A stretch of 64,000 nt of DNA from the NCBI RefSeq assembly GCF_009711135.1, contig NZ_WMIC01000003.1, forward strand, positions 62,001 to 126,000. Direction: 5' to 3'. Source of the DNA: Flavobacterium sp. LC2016-01 (lineage in GTDB: Bacteria > Bacteroidota > Bacteroidia > Flavobacteriales > Flavobacteriaceae). The notes beneath the pieces are model-generated. The model saw only the letters and a program-made list of their open reading frames with translations. It was not told where the DNA came from and made no database searches. Positions 1 to 11,009 of the stretch are shown here, in pieces (position 1 is the first letter of the stretch; the number at the start of each line of letters is the position of its first letter). The position numbers and the translations under genes are program-made.

Positions 1-2193
1 ATCTTCAATTCGAGAACAGAACAAGGCGAATTTAAAATAAAAGCTGCCGTTACAAAAAAAGAGAATGATTCTGTTTACTTTTTAAGAGGCGCACGTTTTA
101 CAACATCTACAGATGTTGACAATCCAGAATATTATTTCCAGACAAACAAAGTAAAATTTGTTCCGGGAAAAAAAGTTGTAACCGGTTTAACAAACATGGT
201 TATTGCCGATGTTCCTACTCCGCTTGCCTTGCCGTTTGCTTTTTTTCCAATGAGTGAGGAAAAAAGTGTTTCGGGAATTATTATACCAAGTTATAACGAT
301 TCAAATACAAGAGGTTTCTCTTTACAAAATGGAGGATATTATTTTGCTCTAAGCGATAATTACGATCTTACCGTTTTAGCAGATTATTATACCAATGGAA
401 GTTACGCCATGCGATTTGAATCGGCATATGCCACGAGATATAAATACAGAGGAAATATTAATGTACGTTTTGAGAATTTAATCAGCAGTGAAAGAGGTTA
501 TCCTGATTACTCTAAACAAAACATTTATAATATTCAGTGGTCACACTCAAAAGACACAAAATCAAATCCAAATTCAACATTTTCTGCATCTGTAAATATG
601 GGTAGCAGTAAATATTTCAAGCAATCGATCAATCAGGCTAATATTGGTTCGACCTTGAATAATACTTTAAGCTCTTCTATTTCTTGGAATAAAACTTTTA
701 ATACGATTCCGCAAGCCCGAATAGCTTTAACAGCAACACATTCACAAAATACACAAACAGAAGTCATTAACATGACTTTACCTTCGCTTCAGGCAAGTAT
801 AGACCGTGTTTATCCTTTTGTTGGAAAAGATGGAGTAAAAAAAGGTTTCATAAAAAACATCAACCTGCAATACAACTTAAGCGGAAAAAACAGCTTTGTA
901 ACAACCGATTCTTTATTCTTTAAACCTCAAATGTTCAAGGATGCACAAATTGGAATGCAGCATACAATTCCGTTAAGCACTAACTTTAAGCTCTTCAAAT
1001 ATTTCAGTGCCGGAATGGCAACTAATTACCAAGAAACCTGGGTAACTAAAACAATCAACAGAAGCTACAGTGAAGATCAAAGTAAAGTTGTAGACCAAAC
1101 CGTAAATGGTTTTGATGCTTTTAGAACTTATAATTTCAGCTCTAATTTAGGAACAACAATTTATGGAACTTTCAATTTTGGTTCTGATAAAAAGATTCAA
1201 TCGATTCGTCACGTCATGCGTCCGTCGATTACATACGCATACACGCCAAGTTTTGAAAAATACTACGACACCTATGCCGTAGATGCTTCTGGCCGAATTA
1301 CAACACAATACACTCGTTTTGAAAACGGTGTTTATGGTGCTCCAGGAAAAGAAAATTCAAACATAGTAGGTTTCTCTTTAAGCAACACATTTGAAGCAAA
1401 AGTTAGAGATAGTGACAGTACAAAGACTGAACCTAAAAAAATCATGCTTTTAAACAACTTAAACTTTAGCACAAGTTATAATTTCAACGCAGACGGCAAA
1501 CAAATTTTAGCTTGGCAGCCTGTACTTTTATCTGGAGGAACGCAGTTTTTTGACAATAAAATGAATATGAATTTTGGCGCTACTTTAGACCCTTATGCCA
1601 TTGACAATTCTGGAGCAAGAATAAGCAAATACAATATTGATAACGGAGGAAGTTTGTTTAGAATGACAAGCGCCAATGTTACCTTAAATTATTCATTCTC
1701 TAACAAAGGCGGAGACAAAGAAAAGACCAATTCGCAGAGCCAGCGAAACGGAGGACGAAATGATGATTTATTTGGAACCAACACCGACTTAACAGACAGC
1801 AGAAACAGTCAATTTGCCAATGAAAAAGATGACGACAAAGATGTTATAACAGAGTTTTTTAATTCGAAAATTCCGTGGGATATGACACTTGCCTATTCAT
1901 TGACTTATTCTAACGTTAATAGAGAAAACAAAATAAGCGGTAACTCCATTATGGTTTCCATCAATACCGATATTACACCAAAATGGAAAGGCGGCGTTTC
2001 TACCGGTTACGATTTTGTACAAAAAGGAGTTACTTTTACACAATTCCGTTTTGAAAGAGATTTATTAAGCTGGAGAATGGCCTTTAACTGGCAGCCGCTA
2101 GGAACAAATTCTAACTGGAATTTCTTCATCGGAATTAAATCTGGTGTCTTGAGTGACATTAAATGGAACAAACGAAGCGTTTCAAACCGCTAA
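1..2193 (+). CDS. lptD: LPS assembly outer-membrane protein LptD (3' part)
   Basis: Outer-membrane beta-barrel that inserts lipopolysaccharide into the outer leaflet (LptD/OstA family, Bacteroidota type). The frame is open from base 1, so the gene starts upstream of the window; 730 residues are visible. Seen: the tail of the OstA-like periplasmic domain (first ~65 residues), the segment PTPLALPFAFFP that in this family marks the entry to the barrel, then about 600 residues of alternating polar/aromatic strands, with one charged Asp/Lys-rich loop near residues 565-610. The C-terminus ends in a strand-rich stretch as expected for a barrel. The next gene (ridA-like) follows after 28 bp on the same strand, so they may be co-transcribed. 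Family assignment is by recognition of the whole pattern, not by alignment. Confidence 0.9.
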   Translation: MFNSRTEQGEFKIKAAVTKKENDSVYFLRGARFTTSTDVDNPEYYFQTNKVKFVPGKKVVTGLTNMVIADVPTPLALPFAFFPMSEEKSVSGIIIPSYNDSNTRGFSLQNGGYYFALSDNYDLTVLADYYTNGSYAMRFESAYATRYKYRGNINVRFENLISSERGYPDYSKQNIYNIQWSHSKDTKSNPNSTFSASVNMGSSKYFKQSINQANIGSTLNNTLSSSISWNKTFNTIPQARIALTATHSQNTQTEVINMTLPSLQASIDRVYPFVGKDGVKKGFIKNINLQYNLSGKNSFVTTDSLFFKPQMFKDAQIGMQHTIPLSTNFKLFKYFSAGMATNYQETWVTKTINRSYSEDQSKVVDQTVNGFDAFRTYNFSSNLGTTIYGTFNFGSDKKIQSIRHVMRPSITYAYTPSFEKYYDTYAVDASGRITTQYTRFENGVYGAPGKENSNIVGFSLSNTFEAKVRDSDSTKTEPKKIMLLNNLNFSTSYNFNADGKQILAWQPVLLSGGTQFFDNKMNMNFGATLDPYAIDNSGARISKYNIDNGGSLFRMTSANVTLNYSFSNKGGDKEKTNSQSQRNGGRNDDLFGTNTDLTDSRNSQFANEKDDDKDVITEFFNSKIPWDMTLAYSLTYSNVNRENKISGNSIMVSINTDITPKWKGGVSTGYDFVQKGVTFTQFRFERDLLSWRMAFNWQPLGTNSNWNFFIGIKSGVLSDIKWNKRSVSNR

Positions 2194-2221
2194 ACAATTT
2201 TAGAATCAAAATACTTTCATT

Positions 2222-2602
2222 ATGAAAAAAATCATTTTTACCGAAAAAGCTCCGGCTCCTATCGGTCCGTATAATCAAGCCGTTTTATCAGGGAACACTC
2301 TTTATGCTTCAGGGCAAATTGCGATCAATCCAGCATCAGGAGAACTTGTTACTGACAACATTAATGACGAAACAAAACAAGTAATGGAAAATATCGCTGC
2401 TATTTTAGAAGCTGCCGATATGACTTTTGAAAACGTTGTTAAAGCAACAATCTTCATTATGGACATGAATAATTTTGCAGCCATAAACACCGTTTACGGA
2501 TCTTATTTTAACGAAAAAACCGCTCCAGCTCGTGAAACGGTTCAAGTGGCATGTCTGCCAAAAAATGTAAATGTTGAGATTTCTATAATCGCAGTGCAAT
2601 AG
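2222..2602 (+). CDS. RidA family reactive intermediate/imine deaminase
   Basis: Small cytosolic deaminase of the RidA/YjgF/UK114 family, which hydrolyses reactive enamine/imine intermediates released by PLP enzymes (2-iminobutanoate, 2-iminopropanoate). The 126-residue length is typical. Seen: N-terminal KAPAPIGPYNQAV, the central YASGQIAINP block, and C-terminal APARETVQVACLPKNVNVEI, which holds the substrate-carboxylate-binding arginine near residue 105 and the family end motif. The ATG lies 28 bp after the lptD stop. The last 20 bp overlap the convergent methylglyoxal synthase gene, so the two transcripts must overlap at their 3' ends. Confidence 0.95.
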   Translation: MKKIIFTEKAPAPIGPYNQAVLSGNTLYASGQIAINPASGELVTDNINDETKQVMENIAAILEAADMTFENVVKATIFIMDMNNFAAINTVYGSYFNEKTAPARETVQVACLPKNVNVEISIIAVQ

Positions 2603-2957
2603 CATCTAATAATAATTGTGCCGTTGCTTCATTGGTTGCCAGCGGCACATTATGCACATCACAGACACGAATCAGCATATTAATATCAGCTTCATGCGGA
2701 TGACTAGATAAAGGATCTTTAAAAAAGAAAACCATTTTAGTAATTCCCTCCGCAACTCTTCCAGCAATTTGTGCGTCACCGCCCAAAGGTCCAGAAAGCA
2801 TTTTCTGTGTCTTAAACCCAGCTGCTTCGGCTTTTCCTCCTGTTGTACCGGTACCAATCAGTTTGATTTTCTCATTATGAAGAACAGCTTCATTTTTGAT
2901 CAAAAAATCAATTAAATCTGCCTTTTTTCCATCATGTGCAATAATTGCAATTTCCAT
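2583..2957 (-). CDS. mgsA: Methylglyoxal synthase
   Basis: Converts dihydroxyacetone phosphate to methylglyoxal plus phosphate, a bypass of lower glycolysis that relieves sugar-phosphate stress. Seen: IAIIAHDGKKADL at the N-terminus, GTGTTGGKAEAAG, the phosphate-binding SGPLGGDAQIAGRVAEG, FFKDPLSSHPHEADI with the conserved catalytic-region aspartates, and NVPLATNEATAQ. At 124 residues it is shorter than E. coli MgsA (152), lacking the C-terminal tail, as is usual in this phylum. The internal ATG at 2957 is preferred because an earlier ATG at 2984 lies inside the upstream kinase gene and adds nine residues outside the conserved domain. It is the last gene of the pfkA-gap-kinase-mgsA cluster. 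Confidence 0.92.
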   Translation of the reverse strand: MEIAIIAHDGKKADLIDFLIKNEAVLHNEKIKLIGTGTTGGKAEAAGFKTQKMLSGPLGGDAQIAGRVAEGITKMVFFFKDPLSSHPHEADINMLIRVCDVHNVPLATNEATAQLLLDAIALRL

Positions 2958-2967
2958 AAAACCAGAA

Positions 2968-3819
2968 CTATTGATTAGCAACATGATAAGCTATTAGACC
3001 ATCGATAGGTCTTCTTAAAACATTTCCTAATTTAAGCTCATATTTATCGAAAGTCTCTTGCAATTCGTCTTTTAAATAAAATGCAATAGAACCAACGAAA
3101 TGCACAGGAACTTCTTTACAGTTGTCAAACTGCTTAATATAGTTTTTAACGAACGATTTCATTCCTTTGAAAATAATTTTTCTGCAGAATTCAGTGTCTT
3201 TATGTTTAATTAAAAACTTTGCGTAAGTTGCCAAATAAGCATTTGGATTTGGCTCTTTGTATAATTTATTTTTAATAAAATCAGGATCAACGTCGTACTC
3301 TTTTTCAAGTTCAACAGCTAATTCTTTAGGCATTTTATTAAAATAGTACTTTCTGATTAATTCTTTACCAAAAACATTTCCGCTGCAGTCATCCATTACG
3401 ATATATCCTAGTGACTGTACTTTTTGATGCAATACTTTTCCATCAAAATAACTGCAGTTTGAACCTGTCCCTAAAATTGAAACAATAGCCTCTTCTCCTT
3501 TTGGAGTTGTTGCATAAACAGCAGCATAAGTATCTTCCTGAACGTCAACAATAGCGTTAGAGAAATACTCTTGAAAGATTTGTTTTAACCATTGTTTCAT
3601 TCTGTCTGTCCCACATCCTGCTCCGTAAAAAAACAAGTGAGAAGCATTTTTTTTGTTTTGTAAAATATCAAAACGATCATTTAATCTTTCTATAATTTCA
3701 GGACCGTCAAGAATTTCAGGGTTTAACCCTAAAGTTTGTGTTGTGAATAATACTTTTCCATTATCATCAATTGCAATCCAATCTGCCTTAGTAGATCCAC
3801 TATCAACTATTAATTTCAT
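2968..3819 (-). CDS. BadF/BadG-type ATPase, probable N-acetylglucosamine (amino sugar) kinase
   Basis: ASKHA-fold kinase of the BadF/BadG/BcrA/BcrD family; in this family and size class (283 residues) the usual activity is N-acetylglucosamine kinase. Seen: phosphate-1 loop DSGSTKADW at residues 6-14, the GAGCGTDRM block near 67, SILGTGSNCSYF (phosphate-2/adenosine region) near 115, and a C-terminal VHFVGSIAFY block. No signal peptide, so cytosolic. It lies between gap and mgsA on the same strand, which fits a role feeding amino-sugar phosphate into upper glycolysis. The exact sugar is inferred and not shown by the sequence. Confidence 0.82.
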   Translation of the reverse strand: MKLIVDSGSTKADWIAIDDNGKVLFTTQTLGLNPEILDGPEIIERLNDRFDILQNKKNASHLFFYGAGCGTDRMKQWLKQIFQEYFSNAIVDVQEDTYAAVYATTPKGEEAIVSILGTGSNCSYFDGKVLHQKVQSLGYIVMDDCSGNVFGKELIRKYYFNKMPKELAVELEKEYDVDPDFIKNKLYKEPNPNAYLATYAKFLIKHKDTEFCRKIIFKGMKSFVKNYIKQFDNCKEVPVHFVGSIAFYLKDELQETFDKYELKLGNVLRRPIDGLIAYHVANQ

Positions 3820-3902
3820 TTTATTTTTTGTTTTTGGTTAGTTTTTCTTCATTTAAATAAAAAGTGTATTTTTTACATTAATTAAAGACGTAACAAAATA
3901 AG

Positions 3903-3934
3903 AAAATCCCGTTACTTTGAAATAACGGGATTTT
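3903..3934 (-). terminator. Intrinsic terminator after gap
   Basis: Perfect 12-bp stem (AAAATCCCGTTA / TAACGGGATTTT) with an 8-nt loop, followed on the minus strand by a T-rich run. It lies 17 bp past the gap stop and 84 bp before the BadF kinase start. It should limit read-through from gap into the kinase-mgsA pair, so the cluster may be two transcription units or show attenuated expression. Confidence 0.8.
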
Positions 3935-3950
3935 GCAAAATTATATATTA

Positions 3951-4979
<1,029 letters not shown>

Positions 4980-5047
4980 TTATTACACTAATTTTAAAGT
5001 CTAATTTCCTCACAATAAACTTCTTTCCTTTTTTAAACTTTTATTTA

Positions 5048-6034
5048 TTAGGTCGACATAATGTCTGACACTCTTAATAATTCTCTATCAATTTCTGATT
5101 TCCCTTTAATAGCCTGTTCAAGCGGTGTTAAAACAACTTTATCTTCTTTCAGTCCAACCATATAATTTGATTTTCCTTCAATTAAAGATTCTACAGCTTT
5201 TACTCCTAAGCGGCTTGCCAATACACGGTCAAAACAAGATGGAGAACCACCACGCTGCATGTGTCCTAAAACAGAAACTCTTACGTCATACTCTGGCAAA
5301 TTAGCTTCAACGTAATCTTTTAATTCGAATACGTTTTTACCAATTTTATCACCTTCGGCAATAACTACTATACTTGATGATTTTCCTGAAGCTTTACTTT
5401 TTTGAAGTGAATCTAATAGACGATCTAAACCTAAATCTTCTTCAGGAATAAGGATTTCTTCTGCTCCTGCCCCAATTCCGGCATTAAGAGCAATATGACC
5501 AGCATCTCTACCCATAACCTCTACAAAAAACAGACGGTTATGTGAACTTGCTGTATCTCTAATTTTATCAATACAATCTACTACTGTATTCAAAGCTGTA
5601 TCATATCCTAAAGTATGACTTGTACCATAAATATCATTATCAATTGTACCAGGAATTCCCATTACTGGAAAATCATATTCTGAATTAAATATTAATCCTC
5701 CGGTAAAACTTCCGTCTCCGCCGATAACGACTAGAGCATCAACTCCGGCTTTCAACAGATTATCGTGAGCTTTTTTTCTTCCTTCTGGGGTTCTAAACTC
5801 AACTGAACGAGCCGATTTTAAGATCGTTCCTCCTTTGTTTACAATATTATTAACGCTTCGAGGGCCCATTTCTTTAAAATCTCCTTCGATCATTCCTTGA
5901 TACCCTCTATAAATTCCTATGCATTCTATATTATGAAAAGCGCATGTTCGAACAACTGATCGTATTGCAGCATTCATTCCTGGCGAGTCTCCTCCTGAGG
6001 TCAGAACACCAACTTTTTTTATTGTTTTTGGCAT
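5048..6034 (-). CDS. pfkA: ATP-dependent 6-phosphofructokinase
   Basis: Phosphorylates fructose-6-phosphate, the committed step of glycolysis. 328 residues, the bacterial PfkA size. Seen: GGDSPGMNAAIRSVVR at residues 13-28, ATP-site VVIGGDGSFTGG near 103, and PGTIDNDI near 129 with the catalytic TxDxD geometry. Glycine in the GGDGS block and the PGTIDND (not PKTIDND) form are those of ATP-dependent rather than pyrophosphate-dependent enzymes. Also seen: EVMGRDAGHIAL and LGHMQRGGSPSCFDR. It is the first gene of the cluster that continues with gap, a sugar kinase and mgsA. Confidence 0.96.
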   Translation of the reverse strand: MPKTIKKVGVLTSGGDSPGMNAAIRSVVRTCAFHNIECIGIYRGYQGMIEGDFKEMGPRSVNNIVNKGGTILKSARSVEFRTPEGRKKAHDNLLKAGVDALVVIGGDGSFTGGLIFNSEYDFPVMGIPGTIDNDIYGTSHTLGYDTALNTVVDCIDKIRDTASSHNRLFFVEVMGRDAGHIALNAGIGAGAEEILIPEEDLGLDRLLDSLQKSKASGKSSSIVVIAEGDKIGKNVFELKDYVEANLPEYDVRVSVLGHMQRGGSPSCFDRVLASRLGVKAVESLIEGKSNYMVGLKEDKVVLTPLEQAIKGKSEIDRELLRVSDIMST

Positions 6035-6343
6035 TATTTAAGTATTAAGTTGTAAAATTAGCAAACATTCACCACTTTTCCGGCTATGTTTATCATAATT
6101 TAATAAAATATGTTAAATTCAAACGTTTTCGTTAATAAGTTTTTTGATACCAAAAAATTCATTTAAAATAATAAAAGGTACATATTTTAATTAAATCCTT
6201 AAAATTAACAATACATAAATGAAGTGTTACAAAATTGCGAAGTACACTTCATTTTGAAAAAAGTGTTTAAACCTCTAAATTTAGCACAAAAAAAAACCAT
6301 TATAAGAATAATGGTTTATAATTGGATTTTTTTTAACAATATC
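6035..6343. other. Intergenic region between tamB 3' end and pfkA start
   Basis: 309 bp with no coding potential. It holds the tamB terminator (6285-6317) and a separate 11-bp perfect inverted repeat, AAATGAAGTGT at 6217-6227 and ACACTTCATTT at 6244-6254, with a 16-nt loop. The second hairpin has no T-tract and sits about 180 bp upstream of pfkA, so it could be a 5'-leader structure or an operator. No clear TAnnTTTG promoter was found for pfkA. Confidence 0.5.
6285..6317 (-). terminator. Intrinsic terminator after tamB
   Basis: Minus-strand hairpin AAACCATTAT - 4-nt loop - ATAATGGTTT followed directly by a run of nine or more T residues on the minus strand. It begins 27 bp past the tamB stop codon, so it is the end of the tamB transcript. 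Confidence 0.85.
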
Positions 6344-9300
6344 TTAAAAATCATCATTATCAGGAATTAAGCCCTGATTGTTGTTTTGAGGCTGTGGTTT
6401 TTTCTCCTCTTCTTTTTTATCTGATTTCTTTTTATTCTTATCTGCATCTTTCTTGCTGGTAAAATTGATGTAATCTGGATTTAAATAAGAATCCTGTACA
6501 TCATCTGTAGAACCTTTTATCGTGCGTTCTAATTTATGGCTTTTAAAGAGTTTGTTTACCAATTCACTGAAAGTATCAAAATCTACTTCATATGAAATAC
6601 CAACCCCTTGTGTATAACCAATTCCCTGTCCTATATAATTAATGTCATTTTCTTTATTGAAAAGTCGAAGATTCATTGAACCGTCTTCGTTAACTCGGTA
6701 CAGAATTTCAATATCTCCCACAATAGCAGATTCATTTACTCCTCCTACCGGAACCCCAACTTTTCCATTAATAGAAATCTTTTCATTAATCTGCGATGAA
6801 ATATTTGCCACAAACTGACCATCTGCTTCTTGCCCGATTCGCTTGTCAGCAGAAATAAAATTCAAATCAATATTTACTTTGTCATTGTCTGACTTGATAA
6901 TTCCGCCCAATAAACTTGCTGCGGTTTCTGCAAATGTTCCAGACAAATCACTTTGATTAAATCCGTCAGGACTCATAAAGGAACCTGTGGAAAGCAAATA
7001 TAAAGCCTGCGTTTGGCGAACGTCTTTATCATCCAATTTATATTGTATCTCCGACTTTAAAACACTGCTCACAGAAGGAAACTGAATATCAAAATTAGGA
7101 TCCGGGCTTGTTAAATCTCCTCTTAAACCAATAACAACTTCAACTGGCACCTTTTTATTGAAAGAAGAATTCTCTAACAATACGGCTGGATTTGCTGACG
7201 TTCTATAAACTGCTTCTAGATTCAGCTGCGCTTTCATAGGGTTTCCTTCCCAAATAATCGATCCACCTTTTTTTACAGCAAACTTTTTGTCGATCAAACC
7301 GCCATATTTAAAATTATAAGTTCCTTCATATGCCTGGAAATCTCCCCACATATTAAACTTGCCTAGTGTATTAATTTTAAATAATAACGATCCGTAACCT
7401 TTTCCTTTCATACCATGCCCAGAATTCCTGTCTAAGATTACTTCGACTTCAGCATCTGGCGTAATATCAAAATCAAATTCTAATTCAAGTCCGTTATAAT
7501 TTTTAGTTTTTTCTACAATTCCATTAGCCAGATTATACTTCTCCTTTGGCGTTACAAAATGTATCCAACTGCTTTCTGCGACACTCTGTGCATTGTTTAT
7601 AGGAATCTTGACCTCAGTTCCTTTCTCCGATTTTGCATCAACTTTAATAAACAAACCATCAGTTGGACCTTTAATGCTTGCTGTTCCGTTTATAAATGCT
7701 GTTCCAAAATATGCAGCATCTTCACTGTCTTTGGTATCAAGTGCCAATAATCTTTTTGACGTAACTGTTAAATCAAGTTTCCAGTCACCAAAATTATGAT
7801 GTTCAATTACTCCGTTTAAAAGCCCTTTTGTTTTATACTTTGTATCGGTCAACTGATTGTTTCTAAACAAAAACTTTTCATCTGACAAATCAATTACAGT
7901 TCGGTCGCTTAATTCATAATCCGTATTTAAGTACGGAATTGTCATTCCCGCCTTTTCAACATATAATCGGCCATTGATTTCAGGTTTTTTCAAATTCCCA
8001 ACAACAGATGCATTTCCAGAAACCGAGCCTCTTACATTTGATATGACATCGCCCCCGACTGGACCTAAAGTTGCCAGATTAAACCCTTCAAGCTTCAAGT
8101 TTAAATCTAAAATTGTCTCTTTATTTTCAATAGCAAAAGTTCCGCTTGCTTTAAACGATTCCGCAAAACCATTTTGAATATTCGAATTTATCGTGAATTT
8201 TCTAAAATTCTCATCTCCTGCAATATCAAAATTCAGTGTTCCTAATTCGGTTTTGTTTAAATTAAGATGATCAATTTTAATCGAAGCCGTGGGCTGATAA
8301 ACATCCTTATTCTGCTTATAATTTACGTTTCCGTTCAAATTTCCGTTAAAAACAAATTTGGAATTAAAAGGCGTAATTTTATTGATATCAACATCTTCAA
8401 AATTCAGCACGATATCTTTATAATCTTTCCCTTTTATAACTCCATTAAGGTCAATTTTTTGATCTTCATGTGATAATTCAATATTATTGATCGTGAAATT
8501 TTTAAAAAACTGATCAAAAACAATCTGATTATCCTTGTCTGAGTCTTCATTTAAATACCATAAATAGTCTTTAAACTTCATTTCAGATTTCTTAATTCCA
8601 ACGATATTATTTTTATTTTTATCAATGGTATGAAATAAATCAAGGTTAAAATAATCTTGCCCTTTATCACCGCCTTTAAACTCTGAACGAACAAACAATG
8701 TATCTTTTGATGTTACATTAATTAAGTTAAAATCTCGAATTTTGTAATAAGGTGTTTTTATACTGTCAAGCTCAACATATGCATTATAAAGCGTGTTTTT
8801 ATTATCAATATTGATTCGGATATTATCAAAAGTATTTTTATCTGCTGTTATTTTCTTCGAATTAAATTTAAACTTAAATTCCTGTAAATCAGCATCAATT
8901 TTACCACGTACAACCGTCGATGAATCAACATTAACTTCAGGATAAAGCATTTCGACAACTTTATCATAAACATGAAAATTGAAACGTAAAAACTGTCCTT
9001 TTTTAACTTTATATGGCTTATAATTGGTATACAAACTTCCAACCGAATTCATAACCAATTTATCCAGCTGGTCAAAACGAAATTTACCAACAATCTTTCC
9101 GTTGACAACATCGGTCGAATTGACCGTTATCGTACGAAGTCTATCAGCATCAAAACTGGAATTGATCGTTACATCATCAAAAGCGTAAGTATTTTTTGGA
9201 TTTTGATAAACTGCATCTTTAATAAAAATATTTCCTTGAAGATTTTCAATTGAATTTCCAGAAACTTCAACAACAGCATCTCCTTTAAAATGAGAAATGG

Positions 9301-10915
9301 AATCCGACACAAATTTCAATTTTCGCAAATCAGCATTTTCAACATTAATATGAAAATCATATTTGTTTTCGCGTTTGCTTAAATCAACTAAACCATCAAA
9401 AGTCAAGCTTAAATTTGGGTCGTTTACAGAAACTTCTCCTTTATAATAAGGCAATTTAAAATTACCATTTACCGTGATATTGTTATAAGTGTATTTATTA
9501 TAATCTAATTTTATAATATCACCTTTTATAATAGTATTCAAATATTTCTCAGTAAAACCAACACCGTCAACATCTAAATTTAACGTTGTAAAACCAATAT
9601 CTTTTCGCCCTAACAAAGCGCCGATATTGAAATTATCCAAAATAATATTACCCGAATAAGAAGCTTTATCTATGAAATCCATATTATTCATATGTATATC
9701 GGCTTCACCGTTTCCTAAATCTGTAGTCATTTTAAACTTAGCTTCCAGATCAGTTGTCGAGACTTTTGTTTTTCCTACAATATTGAATTTCCCGATTTTT
9801 TGAAGTTCTTTCGGAAGTTTTTTACCTAATACATTTGGCAGTAAAACCACAAGATTATCATAGCTGGAAATCAGTTTATCGAACTTTCCATCCATTGAAA
9901 ATTTCTGCATTTTATCTCCAAGAAGATTTTTAAAATTGATATTTCCAACAATTCTTGAACCATTTGTGTCCGTTAATCTCAATCTGTGGAGATTCAAATT
10001 ATTTAACGGCCCTTTTAATTTGGTTTTAATTCTAAAATGCTGATTTCTTCCTAATCCATCATAAAAATAGCGAATATCATTTGAAGCAATTGAAGCTGAA
10101 TCAATGGCAACATCAAACTTAACTTTATCCGTAAAATGAAGAAAATCTTCTACTTTATAATTCAAGATAGCATAACCGTAAATTGAAGATCTTTTGGTTT
10201 TTATTGCCAAATTCTCCACTTTAATCTGCTTTTTGGTATAACTGAATTTTCCAGCAAAATTGGAAACATACAAACCACGATGATCCTGAAATGAAAATCT
10301 GTGAATATTTGTATTTACATCAGGTCCATACAATTTAAACTCGCTTATGTAGGCGTTTAATTTTGTAAATTCAAGAAATTTAGGCGTCTTTTTATTTTCA
10401 TCTATAACCGAAAAGAATCCTTTAGAAATGTATGCATTTCGGGCTGTCAGCAAAAAATGTTTTTTGGATTTTGAAGGTTTTCCAGTTTCAAACAATTTCA
10501 CAAACTTATTGATATTGTTCTCGTCTTCGTTTTTGTACGTTTTCAAATTAAAAATCAAACCCGTCAAACGAAGATCGCCAAAAATCAAATCGCCATCCAT
10601 CAATCTTTTAAAACTCAAAATATCGGTAGTAATGATTTCAGAAGAGATCATTAGCTTTTTGTGATGGTCTAAAATCAATACATCCTTTAGTTTTACGCCA
10701 CCAAAAATATTGATTGCCACTTTTCCAACCGTAATATTTGCATTAAAATCTTCTCGTAGCGAGTCTGTAGCGTAAGTTGCAATTTTTGTCTGTACGACAG
10801 GCAAAGACAGTATGATAGCAACAGCCAACAAAAGTAAGATTAACCCAATTAGGGTTCTCGATACTATTTTCTTTACTTTTTTGATAGCTGCTTTAATTTT
10901 AGTTTTCTTTTTAAT
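6344..10915 (-). CDS. tamB: TamB-like translocation/assembly and lipid-transport protein
   Basis: Very large AsmA-like/TamB protein: an inner-membrane-anchored, periplasm-spanning beta-groove thought to move phospholipid and assist outer-membrane protein assembly. The C-terminal ~450 residues form the conserved TamB (DUF490) domain (blocks such as GSLLFKINTLGKFNMWGDF and YEGTYNFKYGGLIDKKF), ending in a Lys/Glu/Gln-rich tail. The start is odd. There is no ATG in frame. A TTG at 10831 would begin inside the hydrophobic anchor and drop its basic flank. The frame is open up to 10915, where an ATT codon begins a Lys-rich leader (KKKTKIKAAIKKVKKIV) followed by a full membrane segment (TLIGLILLLLAVAIILSL). 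I place the start at this ATT by inference (1523 residues); the conservative TTG start gives 1495. Divergent from tsaD. Confidence 0.9.
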   Translation of the reverse strand: MKKKTKIKAAIKKVKKIVSRTLIGLILLLLAVAIILSLPVVQTKIATYATDSLREDFNANITVGKVAINIFGGVKLKDVLILDHHKKLMISSEIITTDILSFKRLMDGDLIFGDLRLTGLIFNLKTYKNEDENNINKFVKLFETGKPSKSKKHFLLTARNAYISKGFFSVIDENKKTPKFLEFTKLNAYISEFKLYGPDVNTNIHRFSFQDHRGLYVSNFAGKFSYTKKQIKVENLAIKTKRSSIYGYAILNYKVEDFLHFTDKVKFDVAIDSASIASNDIRYFYDGLGRNQHFRIKTKLKGPLNNLNLHRLRLTDTNGSRIVGNINFKNLLGDKMQKFSMDGKFDKLISSYDNLVVLLPNVLGKKLPKELQKIGKFNIVGKTKVSTTDLEAKFKMTTDLGNGEADIHMNNMDFIDKASYSGNIILDNFNIGALLGRKDIGFTTLNLDVDGVGFTEKYLNTIIKGDIIKLDYNKYTYNNITVNGNFKLPYYKGEVSVNDPNLSLTFDGLVDLSKRENKYDFHINVENADLRKLKFVSDSISHFKGDAVVEVSGNSIENLQGNIFIKDAVYQNPKNTYAFDDVTINSSFDADRLRTITVNSTDVVNGKIVGKFRFDQLDKLVMNSVGSLYTNYKPYKVKKGQFLRFNFHVYDKVVEMLYPEVNVDSSTVVRGKIDADLQEFKFKFNSKKITADKNTFDNIRINIDNKNTLYNAYVELDSIKTPYYKIRDFNLINVTSKDTLFVRSEFKGGDKGQDYFNLDLFHTIDKNKNNIVGIKKSEMKFKDYLWYLNEDSDKDNQIVFDQFFKNFTINNIELSHEDQKIDLNGVIKGKDYKDIVLNFEDVDINKITPFNSKFVFNGNLNGNVNYKQNKDVYQPTASIKIDHLNLNKTELGTLNFDIAGDENFRKFTINSNIQNGFAESFKASGTFAIENKETILDLNLKLEGFNLATLGPVGGDVISNVRGSVSGNASVVGNLKKPEINGRLYVEKAGMTIPYLNTDYELSDRTVIDLSDEKFLFRNNQLTDTKYKTKGLLNGVIEHHNFGDWKLDLTVTSKRLLALDTKDSEDAAYFGTAFINGTASIKGPTDGLFIKVDAKSEKGTEVKIPINNAQSVAESSWIHFVTPKEKYNLANGIVEKTKNYNGLELEFDFDITPDAEVEVILDRNSGHGMKGKGYGSLLFKINTLGKFNMWGDFQAYEGTYNFKYGGLIDKKFAVKKGGSIIWEGNPMKAQLNLEAVYRTSANPAVLLENSSFNKKVPVEVVIGLRGDLTSPDPNFDIQFPSVSSVLKSEIQYKLDDKDVRQTQALYLLSTGSFMSPDGFNQSDLSGTFAETAASLLGGIIKSDNDKVNIDLNFISADKRIGQEADGQFVANISSQINEKISINGKVGVPVGGVNESAIVGDIEILYRVNEDGSMNLRLFNKENDINYIGQGIGYTQGVGISYEVDFDTFSELVNKLFKSHKLERTIKGSTDDVQDSYLNPDYINFTSKKDADKNKKKSDKKEEEKKPQPQNNNQGLIPDNDDF

Positions 10916-11009
10916 TTATTTTGCACAGACAAAGAACGGCTGTTATTGATAAAAATTCTTTAATTTTGGCTTCTTCTTATAATCGAAGAAAATTAAAAAT
11001 TTGATTCGT

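Noticed and set aside
6217..6254. Second terminator for tamB
   Set aside because: A perfect hairpin, but without a T-tract and beyond the strong terminator at 6285-6317.
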